The notes under the pieces are model-generated. The model searched no databases. It saw only the letters and a program-made list of their open reading frames with translations, and was not told the origin of the DNA. From Octadecabacter sp. (GTDB taxonomy: Bacteria > Pseudomonadota > Alphaproteobacteria > Rhodobacterales > Rhodobacteraceae): a stretch of DNA of 7,413 nt. The translations under genes were made by a program, and so were the position numbers. Shown one piece after another: positions 1-6,451 of the stretch (position 1 is its first letter; each line of letters starts with the position of its first letter). Location of the stretch: the NCBI GenBank assembly GCA_003533975.1, contig DQCL01000094.1, forward strand, positions 283 through 7,695. Direction: 5' to 3'.

Positions 1-762
1 GGCTACTGGCCCCATAACCTCGAGAAACGTGGGCTCATCAATCACCAATCGACTGTATTTCTGTTCGACCCTGACACAGGAAAAGTTGCTGCGATGGTCG
101 GGGGCAACCTGTTGACGGCGCTTCGTACTGCAGCGGCGTCTTCGGTTTCCATCAAGCATCTTGCACGCAAGGACAGTAAGGTGATGGGAATGATCGGCGC
201 AGGTCATCAGGCGAAATTCCAACTACGCGCCGCTTTGGAAACTCACCAATTCGAAAAAGTTATTGGCTGGAATTACCATCCTGAAATGTTGCCAAGCATT
301 GCAGAAGTGGCCGCCGAATTTGATTTGCCGTTCGAAGCGCTGAACTCGCTTGATGGCATGACGGAGGCCGATGTCGTAATTTCAATGACATCCTCGTTCA
401 GCCCTGTCTTTACCTCTGCACATATCAGCGATGGCACACATGTTGCATGCATGGGAACGGATACAGTCGGCAAGCAGGAATGTGACACCGACTTGATCGT
501 TCGGGCGACCGTATTCACCGACGAAGTCGCACAGTCCGTAACATTGGGCGAAGCACAACACGCTGTTGGGGCGGGTCTAAAAAACCGTGAAGACATCTTT
601 GAGGTTGGCGCCGTGATCAATGGGACGCACGCAGGGCGTACCTCCAATACGGAAGTCACGCTGTTTGATGGCACTGGTGTCGGCCTACAAGATCTCGCGG
701 TCTCGGCCTCAATCGTCGAAATTGCCAAAGCCAAAGGCATTGGCATGGAAGTAGAGTTCTAA
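1..762 (+). CDS. Ornithine cyclodeaminase / mu-crystallin family protein (5' truncated)
   Basis: The reading frame is open from base 1 without a start codon, leaving 253 residues; family members are usually about 310-330 residues, so roughly 60-75 N-terminal residues lie outside the window. Seen: the family segment around G1-Y2-W3-P4-H5-N6, the substrate-side [10 protein letters not shown] motif (R42 of the fragment), a Rossmann glycine motif GAGHQA at 66-71 for NAD(P), a TDE segment near 'VFTDEVAQS', and the C-terminal '[11 protein letters not shown]' stretch. The family holds NAD(P)-dependent enzymes acting on amino or imino acids: ornithine cyclodeaminase, alanine dehydrogenase, ketimine reductases. 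The substrate cannot be read from sequence. It lies 62 nt upstream of the 5-hydroxyisourate hydrolase gene on the same strand, so co-transcription with purine catabolism is plausible (inference). Family assignment is strong; the exact reaction is open. Confidence 0.9.
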   Translation, partial: GYWPHNLEKRGLINHQSTVFLFDPDTGKVAAMVGGNLLTALRTAAASSVSIKHLARKDSKVMGMIGAGHQAKFQLRAALETHQFEKVIGWNYHPEMLPSIAEVAAEFDLPFEALNSLDGMTEADVVISMTSSFSPVFTSAHISDGTHVACMGTDTVGKQECDTDLIVRATVFTDEVAQSVTLGEAQHAVGAGLKNREDIFEVGAVINGTHAGRTSNTEVTLFDGTGVGLQDLAVSASIVEIAKAKGIGMEVEF

Positions 763-810
763 ATCGGGGTTTACATTTGCAGCACTCAGTTGAGACACTC
801 AAAAGAAAAG

Positions 811-816
811 AAGGAG
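811..816 (+). promoter_or_regulatory. Ribosome binding site fixing the start of 5-hydroxyisourate hydrolase
   Basis: AAGGAG lies 8 nt before the ATG at 825. It decides for this ATG over an in-frame TTG at 777, which would add 16 residues unlike the family N-terminus. Confidence 0.8.
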
Positions 817-824
817 CACTCCCC

Positions 825-1178
825 ATGACCGGTTATCTTACCACACACGTTCTCGATACGGCGCGCGGATGTCCCGCCGAAGGTATTCAGATCGACCTGT
901 TTCGGATTTCCGGACAGGATCGCACCTTGCTCAAGACTGTCACAACAAACGACGACGGGCGCACCGATGCGCAAATATTGCCGAGCGAAGAATTTGAAAT
1001 CGGCACCTACGAGCTGGTCTTTCACGCTGGCGATTACCTTGATCGCACAGGAACACCCCCTGAATCCCCGCGCTTCCTCGACATCATTCCAATTCGGTTC
1101 GGGATGTCACAAGCACAACACTACCATGTACCACTGCTCATTTCCCCATTCAGCTATTCGACCTATCGCGGAAGCTGA
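825..1178 (+). CDS. uraH: 5-hydroxyisourate hydrolase (transthyretin-like protein)
   Basis: Hydrolyses 5-hydroxyisourate, the product of urate oxidation, to OHCU, the second step of urate breakdown; the enzyme is normally a tetramer. The product is 117 residues, the usual size for bacterial members without a signal peptide, so it is probably cytoplasmic. Seen: N-terminal LTTHVLD with H8, DGRTD with R46, HYHVPLL with H99 and H101, and the diagnostic C-terminal tetrapeptide YRGS (114-117). These match the family's catalytic His-Arg-His set and C-terminal signature, so the hydrolase is intact and is not a plain transthyretin. The start at 825 is chosen for its AAGGAG site and family fit. The 3' end overlaps the convergent LysR gene by 16 bp. 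The urate hydroxylase supplying its substrate lies beyond that regulator. Confidence 0.96.
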   Translation: MTGYLTTHVLDTARGCPAEGIQIDLFRISGQDRTLLKTVTTNDDGRTDAQILPSEEFEIGTYELVFHAGDYLDRTGTPPESPRFLDIIPIRFGMSQAQHYHVPLLISPFSYSTYRGS

Positions 1179-2095
1179 TCAGGCAACCTCGTCTCCTTGA
1201 TGACTTGGCTAATTCGTTTGGAAACGAATTCCATGAATAGCCGCATTTTAGGATCCTGAAGCCTGCGGTGCGTGAAAAGACATGCCATTTGGATCGGCTC
1301 CGGTGGCGTGTCTTCACCTACGACTACCAGCTCGCCGGATTTCAAATGTTCGGCAACCTCAAACACGGGCTTGAGGGCAATGCCATGCCCGCTAAGCGCC
1401 CAGTCAATCAGCACATCGCCATCATCGCATTCAGATCGGCCTGTCGTGTTAAAGCGTTTAGGGCCGGCCTTGGTAATAAGCGGCCATTGAAATTCCTTCG
1501 CCCCCGGAAATCTCAGGTTCAAACACTCGTGCTTGTCTTTGACGATTTCTTCGCCGGATTTCGGATGGCCGCGTTTCTCAATGTAGCTTGGGGACGCGCA
1601 CAACACACGTTGCACATCCGCCAGTTTCTTTATGCGTAGATTACTATCTTCTGGCTGCCCCAAGAAATACGCAAGATCCAAGCCTTCAGTCGTCAAATCG
1701 ACTTTCCTGTCCGTCAGCCGTAGCCGCAGGTTGACGTTTGGATATTCCTCCAGAAATGCAGGTACTTGCGGCGCGATCAACCGCCGCCCAACCCCTAATG
1801 GAGCAGCAACATACAACGACCCTCGCGGGTTCTCGGTAATCTCAACGACTTGCGCCTCTGCCGCAGCCACAGATTCAAGAACCTGAGAGGCACCACCATA
1901 GTATGCCTTCCCCTGCTCTGTCGGTGCCAGGCTCCGCGTCGTACGCTGAAACAAACGCACACCCAAACGCTGCTCAAGTTGCGAAATCCGAGACGACGTC
2001 ACCGCAGGTGAAATGCGCAAATCGCGGCCGGCGGCTGACATGCTTCCAAGCTCATAGACACGCACGAAAGTTCTAATATTCTCTAAGTAAGACAT
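1163..2095 (-). CDS. LysR-family transcriptional regulator
   Basis: A 310-residue protein of normal LysR length. The N-terminal winged helix-turn-helix covers about residues 3-60, with the hallmark run '[20 protein letters not shown]' followed by the [14 protein letters not shown] wing region and 'LAPTEQG'. The rest (about 90-295) is the periplasmic-binding-protein-like effector domain. The gene sits between the 5-hydroxyisourate hydrolase gene and the divergent urate hydroxylase gene. LysR proteins commonly control the divergent neighbour and themselves from the shared spacer, so control of puuD, perhaps in response to urate or a downstream metabolite, is the natural inference. The ATG at 2095 has only a weak purine-rich upstream stretch (AAGAAA). 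The stop lies inside the 3' end of the hydrolase gene on the opposite strand. The ligand is not readable from sequence. Confidence 0.93.
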   Translation of the reverse strand: MSYLENIRTFVRVYELGSMSAAGRDLRISPAVTSSRISQLEQRLGVRLFQRTTRSLAPTEQGKAYYGGASQVLESVAAAEAQVVEITENPRGSLYVAAPLGVGRRLIAPQVPAFLEEYPNVNLRLRLTDRKVDLTTEGLDLAYFLGQPEDSNLRIKKLADVQRVLCASPSYIEKRGHPKSGEEIVKDKHECLNLRFPGAKEFQWPLITKAGPKRFNTTGRSECDDGDVLIDWALSGHGIALKPVFEVAEHLKSGELVVVGEDTPPEPIQMACLFTHRRLQDPKMRLFMEFVSKRISQVIKETRLPDQLPR

Positions 2096-2193
2096 TTTCT
2101 TGCTTTTTTTGACACAGCTTGGGTATTCCGGCAGATAGCATGATAATTACCTTTGGCATAGGCTGACATCAAAATCTAATCTAGGAGAGCGGA
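2096..2193. promoter_or_regulatory. Divergent control region between the LysR gene and puuD
   Basis: This 98-bp spacer separates two divergent starts and must hold both promoters and, by LysR habit, the operator. A T-rich run lies next to the LysR start and an AGGAGAG ribosome site (2183-2189) before puuD. I looked for a T-N11-A LysR box with dyad symmetry and found none convincing enough to place. Confidence 0.55.
2119..2147 (+). promoter_or_regulatory. Candidate sigma-70 type promoter of puuD
   Basis: TTGGGT (2119-2124) and GATAAT (2142-2147) are separated by 17 bp. The -10 matches TATAAT in five of six bases, the -35 only in TTG, which suits an activator-dependent promoter. Transcription would start near 2154, giving a leader of about 40 nt. 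Found by eye only. Confidence 0.38.
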
Positions 2194-3435
2194 ATGTTCG
2201 ACGTAGCAATTTTATGGGATTGGATCGCGTTTTCCGTCCGATGGCTTCATGTGATCACAGCAATGGCGTGGATCGGTGCCTCGTTCTACTTTATTGCGCT
2301 AGATCTTATGCTTAAGCCTAGCGACACTCTCCCTGAAGGCGCATCAGGAGAAGAATGGGAAGTTCACGGCGGGGGCTTCTACCACACCATTAAATACATG
2401 GTGGCTCCGTCGCAAATGCCCGAACATTTGACATGGCATAAATGGCAAAGCTATTCGACTTGGCTGTCAGGCGCCGCGCTGTTGATGATCATCTATTGGG
2501 TCGGCGGAGAGATATTTCTGCTTGATCCGACGAAGGCTGATCTGTCGTTGTGGCAGGGCATTCTTATCTCAGGTGGATCTTTGACAATCGGCTGGCTTGC
2601 CTATGACCAGATGTGCAAATCCAAACTGAGCGAGCATTCAACGCTCTTGATGCTTTTGCTTTTCATCATTCTCGTCGCAATGTCTTGGGGCTATAACCAG
2701 ATCTTCACTGGCCGTGCGGCGTTGCTTCATCTTGGCGCCTTCACTGCAACCATCATGACGGCGAACGTCTTCTTCCAGATCATGCCAAATCAACGCATCG
2801 TCGTCGCGGACCTAATGGCAGGACGCACACCAGATGCGAAGTACGGTAAAATCGCCAAGGTACGCTCGACCCACAACAACTACCTCACATTGCCTGTCGT
2901 GTTCTTGATGCTCAGCAACCACTATCCGCTTTCATTTGGCACAGAATATGCGTGGATTATCGCGAGCCTGATCTTCTTGACCGGCGTCACGATCCGCCAC
3001 TACTTCAACACCATGCACAAAACTGGCAAAGGGCCACATTGGACATGGGCCGTGACAGTGCTGCTGATGATCCTCATCGCATGGTTGTCCACTGCAAATA
3101 CCTGGGACGGAGACTACGACGCACTAGAAGCGCGGGAACTCACCCAACACGAACAACAATTCGCGTCTGCGGCGGGTTTTGAGGATGCCCATAATGTTGT
3201 GTTGGGAAACTGCTCGATGTGCCACGCCCGCGAGCCATCCTTTAGTGAGACAATGTTCTGGGCACCCAAAAGTGTCTACCTAGAGACCGAAGCAGACATC
3301 GCACGCAACGCGCAACAGATTTTCCTTCAAGCTGGGGCAAGTCATGCAATGCCTCCGCCGAACGCTATCTCAACGATGACTGACGAAAACCGCAGAACAA
3401 TCGTTGCTTGGTATAGGAACGCAACAAGCAACTAA
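2194..3435 (+). CDS. puuD: Membrane urate hydroxylase with C-terminal cytochrome c domain
   Basis: Oxidises urate to 5-hydroxyisourate and passes electrons to the respiratory chain rather than making hydrogen peroxide as uricase does. The 413 residues match the PuuD family. Seen: about eight membrane segments (roughly 11-37, 88-110, 119-138, 148-167, 173-196, 229-244, 251-268, 283-300) forming the Urate_ox_N (DUF989) part, with membrane-region histidines such as H19, H179 and H227. A C-terminal tail, expected in the periplasm, holds one c-type heme site C340-S-M-C343-H344 and a likely axial methionine M386 in 'HAMPPP'. The start has AGGAGAG at 2183-2189. The 5-hydroxyisourate hydrolase gene two loci away acts on its product. 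Expression is probably controlled by the divergent LysR protein. The gene appears intact. It ends 39 bp from the convergent waaA gene; no clear hairpin-plus-T terminator was seen there. Confidence 0.95.
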   Translation: MFDVAILWDWIAFSVRWLHVITAMAWIGASFYFIALDLMLKPSDTLPEGASGEEWEVHGGGFYHTIKYMVAPSQMPEHLTWHKWQSYSTWLSGAALLMIIYWVGGEIFLLDPTKADLSLWQGILISGGSLTIGWLAYDQMCKSKLSEHSTLLMLLLFIILVAMSWGYNQIFTGRAALLHLGAFTATIMTANVFFQIMPNQRIVVADLMAGRTPDAKYGKIAKVRSTHNNYLTLPVVFLMLSNHYPLSFGTEYAWIIASLIFLTGVTIRHYFNTMHKTGKGPHWTWAVTVLLMILIAWLSTANTWDGDYDALEARELTQHEQQFASAAGFEDAHNVVLGNCSMCHAREPSFSETMFWAPKSVYLETEADIARNAQQIFLQAGASHAMPPPNAISTMTDENRRTIVAWYRNATSN

Positions 3436-3474
3436 ACGTCGTCCAATGCGCCCCTAAAAGGCACGCCGCCTGTT

Positions 3475-4776
3475 CTAACCTTCTAGCGCCTGATCAATCG
3501 CGGCAAGCGTTCGCACACTTGCTCCACCATGTTCCGCAAGAAACGTTTCAATCTGTTCAACGTCTGCGACAGAAGACAAAGACAACGCCGCAACCAACGC
3601 CGCTTGGTCCGGCAGGCTGACCGCAACGCCCGCAGCCTCTGCCTCACTAAAGGGATACTCTATTGTCCAAGTATGCGGTCCCGTTAACACTGGCTTCATC
3701 AACATAAGCGGCTCAATGATGTTGTGTGAGCCACTCAGTGTGAAACCACCGCCAACGATCACACGGTCCGCCAACGCCAGATAGAAAAACATCTCTCCAA
3801 GACTGTCACCCACGACAACGTCAGCTCCTTCGATCTGGGCGATTTGTTCCAACTTTGGATCAAGGACTTCACTTCGTCGCAAAACGGTCAAACCTGCTTG
3901 CACCAACCCGTCGGCGACCGCATCGAAACGCTCGGGCGCGCGTGGCACGTAAACGATAAGCGGCGCGGGCTGATTGGTTGTCTGCGCCTGCGCGACCAAT
4001 TTCGCAGCGACCTCACCGAAAAGCTGCTCTTCGCCCTCTACGCCGCTTGCAATCGTAATGACTTCGCGCCCCGCAGCGAAGGCTGGACGCAGGCGAGTAG
4101 CGGCCTCCGTCAGCGCGGGAGGAACCGGTTGATCAAAACGCAATTCTCCGGTCACTGTAATGTTCTCGAGCCCAACTGAAGCAAAGCGCTCCGCTTGCAT
4201 TGAGGACTTCACGAAAGCGCCGGAAAACCCTTTGATGATACGCTGACGAAGCCGCAAACCTCTGCTGTCGCGCGCCAACGGACGTGTCCCATAGATCGCG
4301 TTGCACATGTAAAGAGGAATGCCTGCTGCCTTGGCCGCGAAAATCATTGCAGGCCAAATTTCCACTTCTAACGTGAGACCAATTTTCGGACGACACGCAC
4401 GGAAAAAACGCCGGTAGCACCAGCGCATATCGAATGGCACCCAGACCGCCGCCAATTGGCCCGAAGCAATCTCGCCTTGAAAATGATGTTCAGACTCGCG
4501 TCGTCCCGCAGGCGTGAAATGCGTCAAAACGACCTTGTCGCCGCGCTCTAAGGCTAGTTTTATCAACCCTAGTGCGGAACGGGTTTCCCCCAAGCTCACG
4601 GCGTGAAACCAAAGCGCACCTTGCGGGAGAGGTTGGCGATAAAACCCAAAACGCTCCGCTATATTTCGCGCGTAGTCCACATCACGCCGTCCCCGTTGCC
4701 AAAGATAAATCAAGACGAGGGGCAGGAGCGGAACCCACAACAGCCTGTAAAATGCTAGAAACAGTTTGAGGATCAA
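3475..4776 (-). CDS. waaA: 3-deoxy-D-manno-octulosonic acid (Kdo) transferase
   Basis: Transfers Kdo from CMP-Kdo to lipid A precursor at the inner face of the inner membrane (lipopolysaccharide inner core). I choose a TTG start at 4776, giving 433 residues, usual for the family. The N-terminus is then a hydrophobic anchor (about 2-25, 'LFLAFYRLLWVPLLPLVLIY') as expected for KdtA. The N-terminal glycosyltransferase domain shows 'WFHAVSLGETRSALG' with the catalytic glutamate at E64. The C-terminal donor-binding domain shows 'VIVGGGFTLSGSHNIIEP' with H351 and E355. An ATG at 4854 would add 26 residues without family resemblance and with no comparable ribosome site. The gene stands alone: no lpxK or acyltransferase gene adjoins it, although waaA and lpxK are often neighbours in this bacterial group. 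Whether this is the only copy or a paralogue cannot be seen here. Confidence 0.93.
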   Translation of the reverse strand: MILKLFLAFYRLLWVPLLPLVLIYLWQRGRRDVDYARNIAERFGFYRQPLPQGALWFHAVSLGETRSALGLIKLALERGDKVVLTHFTPAGRRESEHHFQGEIASGQLAAVWVPFDMRWCYRRFFRACRPKIGLTLEVEIWPAMIFAAKAAGIPLYMCNAIYGTRPLARDSRGLRLRQRIIKGFSGAFVKSSMQAERFASVGLENITVTGELRFDQPVPPALTEAATRLRPAFAAGREVITIASGVEGEEQLFGEVAAKLVAQAQTTNQPAPLIVYVPRAPERFDAVADGLVQAGLTVLRRSEVLDPKLEQIAQIEGADVVVGDSLGEMFFYLALADRVIVGGGFTLSGSHNIIEPLMLMKPVLTGPHTWTIEYPFSEAEAAGVAVSLPDQAALVAALSLSSVADVEQIETFLAEHGGASVRTLAAIDQALEG

Positions 4777-5046
4777 GTTGCGTACCTCTTCGTACTGGCC
4801 GCGAAACGAGTTGCAATAACAGCCGTCGTTTACTGGCGCACCGATTGCATTCAACCCAGCTATCGTTAGGAAAGTTGATCGGTTCTCGCATGATATTGGT
4901 GTGTTTGCCAGAGACTAAGTTTCTTAGCCGTAGACGTCTTAGTTCCAATTTCCCCACGATCGTGATGGATATTTTCCGCAACGGTCCTCACTTGAAATAG
5001 CGCTTGAGCGGTTACACACGGTCGAATTCAGCGATAAGAAGATACT
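4777..5046. other. Divergent spacer between waaA and the Crp/Fnr gene
   Basis: A 270-bp stretch without a convincing gene. It must carry the promoters of both flanking genes, but no -35/-10 pair was good enough to place. Structure seen: an inverted repeat CTAAG-N3-CTTAG at 4915-4927, with a further CTTAG copy at 4938-4942; a perfect 10-bp palindrome CACGATCGTG at 4955-4964; and a short dyad CGCT-TG-AGCG at 5001-5010. The TGA-N5-TCA repeats found downstream of the Crp/Fnr gene are not present here. The ribosome site for the Crp/Fnr gene is a weak AAGAAGA at 5036-5042. Minus-strand open frames across this stretch are extensions of waaA or shadows. Confidence 0.5.
4784..4790 (-). promoter_or_regulatory. 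Ribosome binding site supporting the TTG start of waaA
   Basis: On the minus strand this reads AAGAGGT, with 7 nt between GAGGT and the TTG at 4776. It is the strongest anti-16S match near the 5' end of the gene and favours TTG over the upstream ATG at 4854. Confidence 0.65.
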
Positions 5047-5718
5047 ATGAATATTGAAACCGACTGGGTTGAGCGCTTTCCGGGGCTGTCTCGTCTGGAA
5101 CCCCCGATCAAGAAGCTCTTGTCGAGCAGAAGCGTCATCGTGAACGTTCCAAATGGCACAACCTTGTTCGGGCCAGGTAATTCACCCGAGAACATGCTTT
5201 TCCTTTTGGACGGTACGGTGCGCGTGCAGCAGGTGTCTGAAACAGGCCACGAGATCGTACTTTATCGCATCCATGCGGGCCAAAGCTGTGTTTTGACGAC
5301 CGCCTGTTTGCTCGCGTTTGAGGACTATGCCGCTGATGGTATTGCTGAAACCACCGTGCAGGCAGCCGCGGTGCCACGTGATGTATTTGATGACCTCGTA
5401 GCGCAGTCCAAATCATTCCGTGACTTTGTTTTCGCAGCGTTTTCGAAACGCATTACCGACCTGTTCCGAATGATCGACGAAGTCGCATTCCAGCGTTTGG
5501 ATGTTCGCCTTGCGGATAAACTTGTCAGCCTTGCCGATGATGAGAACATCGTCAAAACAACGCACCAAAAGCTCTCAGTCGAGTTAGGAACAGCACGCGA
5601 AGTCGTTTCGCGTCAATTGCAAGAATTTCAGCGTCGCGGTTGGATCGAACAGTCCCGAGGCAGTGTCAGCCTGCTTGATGTGACCCAACTAAGAAAGCTG
5701 GCCAATCACAACACCTGA
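5047..5718 (+). CDS. Crp/Fnr-family regulator with a two-cysteine effector domain
   Basis: A 223-residue two-domain regulator. The cyclic-nucleotide-binding-like beta barrel covers about 25-115, a dimerisation helix about 118-150, and a winged helix-turn-helix about 165-212. The recognition helix 'TAREVVSRQLQEFQ' has E185, S188 and R189 in the order of the FNR-type E--SR signature. The phosphate-binding loop is 'AGQSCVLTTACLL': the RSA residues that contact cAMP in CRP are absent, and there is no N-terminal cysteine cluster as in FNR, so neither cAMP nor an FNR iron-sulfur cluster is the likely signal. The only cysteines, C81 and C87, both lie in this loop. It precedes, by 86 bp on the same strand, an operon for sulfur transport and persulfide oxidation, so a thiol-based response to sulfane sulfur or redox state is my inference. 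The family call is firm; the ligand is not established. Confidence 0.93.
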   Translation: MNIETDWVERFPGLSRLEPPIKKLLSSRSVIVNVPNGTTLFGPGNSPENMLFLLDGTVRVQQVSETGHEIVLYRIHAGQSCVLTTACLLAFEDYAADGIAETTVQAAAVPRDVFDDLVAQSKSFRDFVFAAFSKRITDLFRMIDEVAFQRLDVRLADKLVSLADDENIVKTTHQKLSVELGTAREVVSRQLQEFQRRGWIEQSRGSVSLLDVTQLRKLANHNT

Positions 5719-5733
5719 CGAAATTTTCAAATT

Positions 5734-5748
5734 GGTGACAATATCACC
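5734..5748. promoter_or_regulatory. Inverted repeat GGTGA-N5-TCACC, candidate Crp/Fnr operator
   Basis: Perfect 5-bp arms with a 5-nt spacer, centred at 5741. It resembles Crp/Fnr operators but has five bases between TGA and TCA instead of the usual six. It overlaps where a -35 would lie for the possible -10 at 5770-5775, about 41 bp before the start that -10 would imply. Confidence 0.42.
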
Positions 5749-5775
5749 GTCGCTTTCCCGTCAAAGCGCTATGTT

Positions 5776-5786
5776 TGATGAAATCA
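5776..5786. promoter_or_regulatory. Inverted repeat TGAT-N3-ATCA, second candidate operator
   Basis: Perfect 4-bp arms with a 3-nt spacer, which is again TGA-N5-TCA, centred at 5781, exactly 40 bp from the first repeat. The two 11-bp cores agree at eight positions. It lies just before the ribosome site, where bound protein would block transcription or early elongation. Short and AT-rich, so chance is possible. Confidence 0.33.
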
Positions 5787-5804
5787 TTCATAGGAGACGA
5801 AGAA

Positions 5805-6017
5805 ATGACTGCAAATATTGGCTCAATTGATCGCATCACCCGAATCATTCTCGGCATTGTATTGCTCGCTGCGCCATTCCTCAGCGGAATGGCTCTGTTT
5901 GAATCCACGACTGCGACCGTAATTTCCGTAATCGTAGGAATCGTAATGCTGGCAACGTCCTCCATGCGCTTCTGCCCACTGTACCGTATCTTCGGCATCC
6001 GGACGTGCAAACTATGA
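5805..6017 (+). CDS. Small DUF2892 membrane protein (YgaP transmembrane-like)
   Basis: A 70-residue protein matching the DUF2892 family, which also forms the membrane part of the rhodanese protein YgaP. Seen: the typical opening 'NIGSIDRITRIILG', two membrane segments (about 11-30 and 37-55), and the conserved tail 'FCPLYRIFGIRTC' with C57 and C68. No rhodanese domain is attached. The start at 5805 is chosen because AGGAG stands 8 nt upstream and family members begin just before 'NIGSIDR'; an in-frame TTG at 5775 would overlap the candidate operator. Its TGA stop overlaps the ATG of the next gene (ATGA), so translation is probably coupled. Its exact role is unknown; the context suggests handling of sulfane sulfur at the membrane, with the two cysteines as possible carriers (inference). 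Confidence 0.9.
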   Translation: MTANIGSIDRITRIILGIVLLAAPFLSGMALFESTTATVISVIVGIVMLATSSMRFCPLYRIFGIRTCKL

Positions 6018-6448
6018 TCGAGACAGTATTCACGCCTTATGCGTCGCTTGGTGGTGGCGTCTTAATTGGCCTCGCTTCCATCGCTTTGATGGCCGTCGCT
6101 GGCCGCATCATGGGTGCCACCGGCATTCTGGCTGGCTTCTTTCAGCCCTCCAACTTGTCGGACTGGACGTGGCGTGCTGTTCTCCTAGCAGGCATGATCG
6201 CTGGCCCGCTTGTTGTGTTGTTGTTCACTGGTGAAATGCCGGCAGTTCAGGTGCCTATCTCAACGACAATGCTGATCGTTGGCGGTTTCATCGTCGGCAT
6301 CGGTGTCACGTTTGGCGGCGGCTGTACATCTGGCCATGGCGTTTGTGGCATGGCGCGGCTTTCGCCCCGCTCAATCGTCGCAACGATTTCTTTCATGGTT
6401 GCAACGGCCGTCACGGTCTACGTGATCCGCCACATCTTAGGAGCCTAA
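6014..6448 (+). CDS. YeeE/YedE-family sulfur transporter, first half-size subunit
   Basis: A 144-residue membrane protein with about four hydrophobic segments (near 13-32, 53-72, 83-103 and 122-142). The diagnostic loop 'FGGGCTSGHGVCGMARLSPRS' (about 100-120; C104 and C111) is the signature of the YeeE/YedE sulfur-transport family (DUF395). Full-length members such as TsuA/YeeE take up thiosulfate through a pore with conserved cysteines; here the protein corresponds to one half and the next gene to the other, so the two probably pair. The ATG at 6014 is chosen because it overlaps the upstream stop in an ATGA junction; a GTG at 6005 would add three residues. The substrate is not proven: thiosulfate or another sulfane-sulfur compound. 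Confidence 0.93.
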   Translation: MIETVFTPYASLGGGVLIGLASIALMAVAGRIMGATGILAGFFQPSNLSDWTWRAVLLAGMIAGPLVVLLFTGEMPAVQVPISTTMLIVGGFIVGIGVTFGGGCTSGHGVCGMARLSPRSIVATISFMVATAVTVYVIRHILGA

Positions 6449-6451
6449 AAC

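Larger units (their letters stand above)
5719..5804 (+). promoter_or_regulatory. Control region of the sulfur operon
   Basis: The 86-bp gap between the regulator and the DUF2892 gene holds two inverted repeats (separate entries) and the ribosome site AGGAG at 5792-5796. A possible -10, TATGTT at 5770-5775, has no recognisable -35 at 16-18 bp. No hairpin with a T-run was seen, so readthrough from the regulator gene is also possible. Confidence 0.5.

Noticed and set aside
273..746. 157-residue minus-strand open frame
   Set aside because: Lies entirely antisense to the ornithine cyclodeaminase-family gene, whose sequence matches a known family; the minus-strand product has low-complexity composition and no recognisable motif.
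2109..2114. Consensus TTGACA as -35 of puuD
   Set aside because: No acceptable -10 lies 16-18 bp downstream; the good GATAAT at 2142 is 27 bp away and is better paired with TTGGGT at 2119.
3436..3474. Bidirectional terminator between puuD and waaA
   Set aside because: Only a short, mismatched GC-rich pairing around GCGCCCC and GGCACGC, with no T-run on either strand.
4682..4981. 99-residue minus-strand frame across the waaA start and upstream spacer
   Set aside because: Overlaps the waaA 5' end in another frame and shows no family resemblance or good ribosome site.
5734..5760. Terminator after the Crp/Fnr gene
   Set aside because: The 5-bp GGTGA/TCACC stem is short and followed by CGTCGCTTTCCCG, not a T-run; an operator reading fits better.
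5775..5788. Canonical FNR box TTGAT-N4-ATCAA
   Set aside because: The half-sites are separated by three bases, not four, and the right arm ends in ATCAT; reported instead as a TGA-N5-TCA repeat.
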